The notes beneath the pieces were generated by a model, which was not told the DNA's origin, searched no databases, and saw only the letters and a program-made list of their open reading frames with translations. A program made the position numbers and the translations under genes. Of a DNA stretch of 64,000 nt, positions 56,284 to 64,000 are shown piece after piece (position 1 is the first letter of the stretch; the number at the start of each line of letters is the position of its first letter). Origin of the DNA: Paraspadella gotoi (taxonomy: Eukaryota; Chaetognatha); assembly GCA_051294375.1 (NCBI GenBank), contig CM119267.1, positions 12,719,081-12,783,080 of the forward strand. The letters run 5' to 3'.

Positions 56284-59200
56284 GCTTTAAGGTTTGCCCG
56301 TTTTGACGGTTTGATGCAATAGCGTTTGGGTTCTTGCGATAATCTTCACGCATCGAGTGTCCGTAAATCCCTTAAATTAATTATTTCTCTTTTTCGGACC
56401 GACAAACTATTTAATATTAACTTCCTCTGTCATTCCGTTTCGTCTGCGACATATCTTCCACCCGCTTTTTCAAATTTCTTAGCAGCATTTTGCGGGCGAA
56501 ATACTTTTGAAATAAAAAACAACTCACTTCTTTGGTTATGCCGGGTTGCATCTTTAATTTTAAAACAGAAGAAAGTATTACCCTTTAAGGCCATTCGGCA
56601 TTATTGAGCTACTTAAATACGAGAATGATCTACAAACTAGAAGAAATAAATTGACTTTATGTCTAATGTAGAGAAAAAATTCGAGGTTTAGAGTTATTCT
56701 CCTCACCGATCGGAGGAGAGAAATCGTTATATAAAGCCGCGAAATCGAGTAATATATCTAGTGGCCTACCGTCAAAATTCGACTCTCTTTTTTTCAGCTC
56801 TGAAATAACCGAAGGTTAACTATTCGATCAAACATGGTATCAGTCTCCTCGCTCTCGAAGTCATGGTTAGAGATTTACAGCCGTACTCTCCTGACAAAGC
56901 TTTAGACGCATGAGATTCGCTGCTACGTGACGGGTGAAAGAGTGTAGTCTTCAGAGTTTGGCTGCTCTGTACCCGTGTCTGCAGTGGCAATAGTATGACA
57001 AGTCTCAAGATATTAGTGATTCTAAGTTTAATACCAATGACCGCGAGAACCGATAAACAACTAAAGAGTTATCATTCAACTATATATGTATACTTAAATA
57101 TATTATGATAAAAAATACAACATAACCTCCTAAGTTTATCTCAAGAGGGAATTTGAAATCTATACATGCAGAATAATTATTAGAGTATGAGAATAAAATT
57201 ACAATTACTCGGAGATTGGCTTTGGTTCCGATTTTGTGCTTAAGTTATCTGACTTGTGTGGTGGACCATTCCTATACTATAAAATCCCTAATGTTTAATA
57301 AAAATAAGATCATACGACAGTTGCGTACTTCAAATAATTTTTTTGTCATTCTAAAAGTCTTTCCTATAATGTTAAAACGATTTTATCAGTATTTAGACTT
57401 TTATTTATGCATTAATGGTAACGCGAGACGCTCGGTCCATTTTACCTGCAACATATTAATCTTATGCATATAGAGTAGAGGGAAGTTGTGCGCTGCTATC
57501 TGATTCTCGCTCAATACATACAAATCTGCTATTTATGTGAGAATCAAGAACTACTTGATACTCCATATAACGAGCCATTCTCGGGTCGCGAGCACCACTC
57601 CGTACATATATGGGTTAATTAGATCTCATGTGTGTTTTATGATATTGCCGCAGGAACTTTAAATGAATATATATCAATATTTATCTTGTATATAAAATAC
57701 ATCTTATACCGAGAAAAGATACATCATAATAATATAAATTGTCGGGTATTAGTTTACCATTTTTCAATTTATAATACAACTTGAGATAGCTTTGCCGAGA
57801 ACAATATAGTGATTAAATCGTGAACAGGTGAACAAACACTAGAGCCTTCCAGTCTAACTTTGCGAATTCAATAAACTTGATTTATCCTACAAAAGAATTG
57901 TAACAGCAATAAAGATATAGTTCCACAAAAAAAGGAGTGGACTTTTAGTATATATACACTGACATCGTAGGTTTCACATATTAAAAAAAAACGTTTGACC
58001 TACACTTAAATCAGACGTATATTAAAATAATTTTTCGTATACCAAAATATTTAAGTTATTGTCCAATCGGGAACATATGTAGATCCTCGATATCGAAATA
58101 CGTACACGAATTATAATATAATTTTTATATTTAATGATTAATAGACCGGTTCTCGATATATCTCGTGCTTGGCAATAAAAGAATACAATATAAAATTCGT
58201 GGATTTAACTAATAAGCGAACCTGCGGACTTATTTCGCGAATTTTTCATAAATAGAGCATCTTTATCCCCTGACTGAAATCTGTGAACGTTTGAGCTTTG
58301 AGTTTTCTCTTTATATAAACTATATGTATTAATTATAATTACAATAGTTAATTCATTGTTTTAGTTAATAATTTCATATAATAGACTCTAATCTAATTTT
58401 GATATAATTATTTGTAGAGAAGTTGACGCTGCAATGTAGATTTTTTAAAATAGTTTCTGTTTTTATATAGAGCCGGCCAAAACATATTTAGAAATTGAAT
58501 TCGCTATATTTTTGTTAATACTGTACTGATATTTATCAGTACTGAGAACATATATTTAGAGAAATAATATAAAATTGTATCATTCTTATTATATATATAG
58601 TCAAATATGATAGTAATAATACAATAATAATTAATATTAAATATATAATATTTAAATAAGATATAATTTTATTATACAATGACAATATTTATACAAAACA
58701 ATATTATTATATATGCTAAAACAGGAATATGTATATGTGCAATTAACAATAATATACTCTTCATATCATTCAATTTATAATCTAATAGTATATAATTTAC
58801 TTTATTATAATAATGTTAATAGTCATTTTCCTAAAGTATGTACTATAGTCAAGAATCTAGGTCTAATCTTATTATAATGTAAGTTACACTCTCTCTCAAC
58901 TTAGAGTAGACATATATAATACACGTAGGAGAACATACAACCGTTGAAGTTAATTCCGGTTGTATTGTACTTATAATGGGAGATAGCACTGAATAGTATA
59001 AGGGTAACTTTTCTAATGGTATCATTAAACAACTAAGCGGGGGTAGACAAATTGCCTTCTATTACATGAAAAGGTGACACTCTGTCCGTAATCTATATAT
59101 TGTTTAGCCTTCATCGTTGTGCTTAAAAATTAAATACTGGTGGAGTCCAATATCCAATACTATATCGTGTCTAATTCGTGATATTTATAACTTAGATAAT

Positions 59201-60305
59201 ATTACATCAATCATATTAAGGTCAAAATCTGTCTCCGGATCTCTTCGAGATACAATAGAATCAAATTGATTTTAAGCAATCAATCTATTTATTATAAAGC
59301 GCGATATAATATTTGAGTAATGTATCACAGCAGAATAAACAAGTAGGAGAAATTTCGATCAATTATTATAAAATACACTAAGTGGGCACTATACATAAAC
59401 AATTAGTCAATTAACTAAAGCATTTTTTCGTGCCAAACATGCACGCCGAGCTAATTGAGTACATAGATTGGCATGATTTGTGATCCTTTTTGGTGCTCTT
59501 TCATATTTGACACAAAATGAAAAACTCGACTATGGGGACATTACCAATCTTTTCAATATAGAGCAAATATATGGTATCTACTTTATACAATCTCTTTGAG
59601 TGTATTATTATTTGGTTATAAAGAGATTTCTTCGCATCTCAAAAGTTCCTCTGTATTTCATTCTACAATATTTTCAATAATAAATAGAAAGATTTTAGAA
59701 TTCCCTTTTTGATTCCTGTTCAATCACACACCCTTCCTACCCACAATACAATTCAATTCCAGGCTCAATCAGCCATCCACTCATGTCAGCAAATTGCATT
59801 GTTTGCTTTTCAAAATTTAGCATAAAAAAGATATGATTTGTTTTGTGCTTTTTTTTGCCATGAATTATAACTTTGACTATGTTTAATCACGAACTATTAT
59901 GAGTCAGAGAAGAAGAAATTAATGACTTACAAACAATTAATATATCATAGTATCGATAAAAAGAACCAGGTTCAAGTTTAATCTTCAGCCGTAAATTTGT
60001 CACGGAGACCCCATAAATCAAACAAAAAATGCCTAAGCTCGAAACCCGTCTATATGCTCTAGTTCCCATACTTATCAACCATGAATAAATATCACAAATA
60101 AGATCCGATCGTCCAATCTATGAATTTGCTATTCAAATATATTTTAATTCATTCAAATTCCATCCACATTGTCAAATATTTATAGATTGTACTTACATTT
60201 TCTTCCCTTGAATATCCTTCAAATCAATAACAGTATACTTAAATCATTGATTATGCTAAGTATTGATGGCATCGATTTATCTGGTATACTCTATATCTTG
60301 TATTT
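56284..60305. other. Long AT-rich stretch without supported genes
   Basis: Mostly AT-rich, with a short helentron-core fragment at 59,712-59,790. The frames at 56,326-56,607 and 57,216-57,473 are not recognised. Nothing could be found of kinase subdomains beyond APE, so the C-terminal lobe is missing, diverged, or far away across a large intron. Confidence 0.4.
59712..59790 (+). repeat. Helentron core-repeat fragment
   Basis: Words TCAATCACACAC, CCTACCCACA and CCATCCACTCATG match the core of the helentron-like copies (e.g. 33,500-33,530), with indels. There are no termini. Confidence 0.6.
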
Positions 60306-60309
60306 AACT

Positions 60310-60520
60310 TTTTTGCTGTGCTAAGGCTGGGCGGGTTAAGCAGGATTGCTGCCCACGTTAATTATTGGAGCCATTAAAATTTGCGCCCCTAGGGATATGC
60401 CACACCAGGGCTGCTATGCATTGGGCCCACATACAAAATTGCACCCATAGTATCCGCCCACGATTCCCACGTATTTCCTAAGTGGGGGTACAATCCTAAT
60501 GGAACCTAGTGACTAAAAAT
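60310..60520. other. GC-richer unassigned island
   Basis: Contains CTGGGCGGGTTAAGC, GGGCCCACATAC and TCCGCCCACG words and is clearly different in composition from the AT-rich DNA on both sides. No frame is open across it. Possibly a repeat insertion. Confidence 0.35.
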
Positions 60521-61599
60521 TACTTTAAAAAATATAGAAAAAATATCATTTAATAATTTTTAAATAATTTAAATTCTTTCTTGCAGTAAATTTTTAAAAT
60601 AATTTTTTTATATAATTATTATTTATTAAATTATAAAATTACTAATATTATATTAGTATTTATTATTTTTTTTTAAATTTTACTTTTATTTGTTTATTTT
60701 AATCTTTTGTTATCAAGATTTAACCTATTTTATTAAAGCTACGTATAATAGTAACCTTAAAACGAATGAATTATACAATTATAATACCAATTTATATAAT
60801 ATATTATAAGTAATAAGGGAACTTAAACAAGCAAAATTAGTAATATTTTTATTTTATTGTAAAAATCTCCTTTGAATTCCTCATTTTTGCGTTAAGAAAA
60901 AAGAAAGCAAATTCAAGATCTCATTTATTGCTATTTTGTCTTATATATTAGTGATTAAATTACTATAAATATTTATATTATTAAAATATATATTCTTTAA
61001 AAACTAATAAATTCAATTATTTTATTTATATGTACAATAATTAACGTTTTAAAATTTTACGCAGCAATAAAGAGCGCTAGCGTTCATCGTTATACTGACA
61101 ATTCGATCGTAGCTAATTTGCATTAATTTTAGGCAGCCAGATTAAAAATCGGACCGGGATCTTCTCATGTGGAGAATTTCAATCGAATAAAAGGTTGTTT
61201 AAATTAAAGTAAATAGAGTGTTGCATCACTTGTTGTGAACGTTTTTTTTGAAAAATCTGAATCCATTCTTGATACACTATTACACAAGGCGGTTACAAGC
61301 CAACAACTGATGAAATGCGCCGAGTCCTCTCTGATTTTCGCTAGCTGCTTAAATCTCCGCACTCCGAGCGCGGCTTCTGATTGTCGACGAATTCTGAGAA
61401 TCCTGGATTTCGATTCGCGGCTTTAAGGTTACTCCTCCGACATAAGAAGAATACTCTTAAACCTCGAATATTTTTCATACAAATAGACACAAGATATTTA
61501 TTTCTTCATAGTTTGTCGATAACTCTTATTTAAAGTAGCTCATAATTAATTAAAGTTAAAAAAACTCCAAGATTACACGTTAATCCAGTTATTCTATTG

Positions 61600-63150
61600 T
61601 CGAAACCTTTACCAAGCTCTCATTTACTGTTACTTTTTGGAAACCCTTGTCACAAAGAATTTATTCATTGATTCGATTTAATTAATTCTATAATAACTAC
61701 TTAAAAAGACAATAACAAAGGCAAAAAGGTTCTACGTTTCACAATGTATTACAAATATAGAAAACAATAATAAATGGACAATATACTTGAAGGAGATATA
61801 AGGTTAAAATGTAATGATAACATTACTTTGGACGTCGATTAAAAATTAAAAAAACCTGGTTTTAGTTCTTGGCTTGAAATTCGAATGAGAGAAACATAAC
61901 CATTAACCAAGTAAGCTCATAAGGAGAAGTCAGCTGACGACAACGACGACGGTGACTGAGGCTTCACTGTATTTCGTTGAGATATTTCTTTGTGACTGAG
62001 GTTATCTTGATGATGATCGAGGCTCAAGGTGTTGTTAGAAGTGTCGGAGGTAGTTTGGTTGTCTGACGGGCGAGGTTACACGATCTATTTCGAGACGTTT
62101 GTATATCGTTTGTGGACCGTATTTCCTTTCCAGAGGGCTGCGGCCGCGGAAACGTTCGGACTTGACGGAAAGGTTGGGAGAAGATGCGAAATGCGAGACT
62201 CGCGGTTGTCCGCCAGGTTGCGATCTTTAGTCGGGTTCACCATTTTAGAAACCCTCGTCACAAAGAATTGAGTCGTTGATTCGATTAAATTAATTTTAAA
62301 ATAAGTACTTAAAAAGTCAATAACAAAGGCAAAAAGATTTTACATTTCAACAATGTATTACAAATATTAAAATGGCTTATTGACTTTTACATTCGCCGAC
62401 CGGGATTTTGCGGTCGGTTATTTTTTTTTTTGCTTTTTATGAGTGACGTATGGAAATCTCGCTACTCAAAATTAAAAAAAGGACACTGGTAAGTGTGGAA
62501 AAATTTATTATTACCAATTCCTAACCATCCCTAACCCTAACCACCCCTAATCACTAAGCGTTTAAAAAATATAATATAAATTATTGTTTTTCCTTTCATT
62601 TCTTTTCCTTGTTTGTTAAGTTTTATTAAGAAACAAATTTCTGACTTGTTTCGGCTTCAATGTAAACCTTCATCAGCGCAAAAACGAATTGATTTGTGAA
62701 ACAAATATTTTTACAAATTTTATAGTTTGAGGAAAGAATGAGTGAGAGAAAGAGTCTATAAAATATTTGTTTAACAAATCTGTTTTTGCGCTGATGAAAG
62801 CGTACATTGAAGCTGAAACATGTCCAAAATTTATGTTTCTTTATAAAACTCGTACGTAAACAATTCATTTTCTACCTCAAACATAAAAATAGCAATTAAA
62901 ATAAATTTAAAAAATCATTTATTATAAAATTATAAAATTGATATTACTGAACAAAAAAAAATGTATATTATTTCGCAAACTGAGACCTGACGCTAGAGGG
63001 TAAACAAAATTAAATCGATTAATAAAGCACCGACCGGTGGCAGCTAAAGATGGTTACGGACGTCGAATAGTAAAATTACCCGGACATTGATTAAAAAAAG
63101 AAAAACTTGATTTTAGTTCTTGGCTTGAAATCGAATGAGAAAAACTTTTT
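61600..63150. repeat. Locally duplicated AT-rich segments
   Basis: 61,640-61,760 matches 62,250-62,370 (GAAACCC, GTCACAAAGAATT, TTGATTCGATT, CAATAACAAAGGCAAAAAG). 61,832-61,890 matches 63,062-63,140 (TTTTAGTTCTTGGCTTGAAAT). Between them 62,020-62,240 is a GC-richer insert with CGGCCGCGG and no supported coding. Duplicates differ by substitutions and small indels, unlike the purely indel-type pairs elsewhere. Confidence 0.6.
62645..62823. repeat. Inverted pair of hammerhead-like motifs
   Basis: The minus-strand motif at 62,645-62,676 has CTGATGAA, a GGTTT...AAGCC helix (with one G-U) and GAAACAAG. The plus-strand motif at 62,791-62,823 has CTGATGAA, an AGC...GCT helix and GAAACATGT. Stems differ in sequence yet keep pairing. 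The CAAATATTT-containing middle is also an inverted repeat. Confidence 0.5.
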
Positions 63151-64000
63151 TAAAAAAATAACCAGCAGCTTAGTACATCTTAAATTGTACTATTAAAATA
63201 TGTGGTATGATAGCGCTATACCGAAAAACCAATTCTTCTCTTGTTGTTATGAACGAAGATTCTGTTCGTCACAATGATAATTTATAATTTAATAATATTG
63301 ATATCAAAAATAATGATCTACATACATGGTAGTTCTGCCCTGCAGTGGTATCTAAATAATTTTACTAACATTGTTACCAGAACTTTAATTCCTCATGATA
63401 AAAAATAAATTATGGTAGTTGTAATGAGATAGCTCCCACTTGTTAGGCTCAATACGGAGAGAAGAAGTAAAACAAGTATTTTTTCATTTTCAGAAATTTT
63501 TTATCACGTCCTCCCAAACAATATTACTTGTTTCTTATGACCATTTTTTTATTTTATACAAAATAACATTTTCTGCCTTCATGTTTTAAGTCATAATTTA
63601 TTTATTTATTTAGGGGTGCCAATTTCTCCCTTTTTCCGCTCAATTTTTCGGTTTTTTCGATAGAATCAATTCATAATTTATAGAATATTTAAAAATTTTA
63701 TGATATCAATATTTTATGTTTTAAATCATTAAATCTATGCAATATTACTTTAATTTTAGCAATAATAATTTACAAATTATTAATTGAAACTGACTTTTTA
63801 ATTTCATATACTGTTAATTTTTTTGCATTTTTTGACTTTTGGTCCTATTATAAACTGGCTAGGACGGGAAAACTGGCCTATCGAATTTTAGTTTTTTAAT
63901 AATCCTCTAGTTAATAAGTTTATATCTAAGTCAAAAAATCAAGAGGGCTCGAAGTGAGATTTTTCATGTTTTGTATTTATACTCCGCGCTAGTGCCCATA
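63151..64000. other. Unassigned AT-rich sequence
   Basis: No gene, tRNA or known element recognised up to the window end. Confidence 0.4.

Overview
The window is eukaryotic nuclear DNA and looks like an intron-rich, repeat-heavy invertebrate animal genome. It is AT-rich, crowded with (GA)n/(CT)n microsatellites and nested transposons, has no operon-like gene packing, and its few coding traces are retroelement remnants or short exon-sized pieces. The mobile elements suggest an arthropod or mollusc: helentron-type non-autonomous elements with GTCC-type microsatellites as in Drosophila DINE-1 or bivalve pearl elements, a Jockey-like LINE, a BEL/Pao-type gag and tRNA-derived SINEs. I cannot name the species. 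Five N gaps (three of 25, two of 10) mark scaffold joins.

Layout. 1-3,860: short tandem repeats, a hammerhead-like repeat, and a tandem array of ~300 bp units. 3,861-5,770: a helentron-like element (copy A) carrying a TA-flanked DNA transposon. 5,780-9,000: microsatellites and two short TA-flanked TIR elements. 9,100-14,300: purine/pyrimidine tracts, including a polypurine minisatellite of over 1 kb and a doubled ~500 bp block. 14,680-18,800: a long hairpin, helentron copies B and C, and an inverted pair of SINE-like units. 19,283-21,770: a 2.5 kb element with 18 bp TIRs. 22,500-24,030: simple repeats. 24,040-26,625: a decayed LINE reverse transcriptase broken by a tandem SINE and by a 610 bp foldback element with a perfect 8 bp target duplication. 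27,000-34,500: decayed repeat copies, the paired blocks 30,505-31,240 and 33,757-34,500, and helentron copy D holding a 551 bp solo LTR. 35,482-36,180: a second tandem SINE. 39,871-47,153: helentron copies E, F and G; G is split by a gag-only LTR retrotransposon, and an inverted duplication is centred on a gap.

After the gap at 49,001-49,025 the texture changes: higher GC to about 56,300, then very AT-rich sequence, with many single-base indels. A ~75-100 bp satellite lies at 51,430-52,320. Pieces of a serine/threonine protein kinase catalytic domain lie in order at 55,541-56,283, with the reading frame shifting between motifs, so this is either a pseudogene or a real gene in poorly polished sequence. 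It is the only convincing host gene.

The most interesting material is structural: nested transposition that can be ordered from target duplications, an unoccupied-site relative of a helentron insertion inside the same window, and a dispersed hammerhead-like motif whose helix co-varies between copies.
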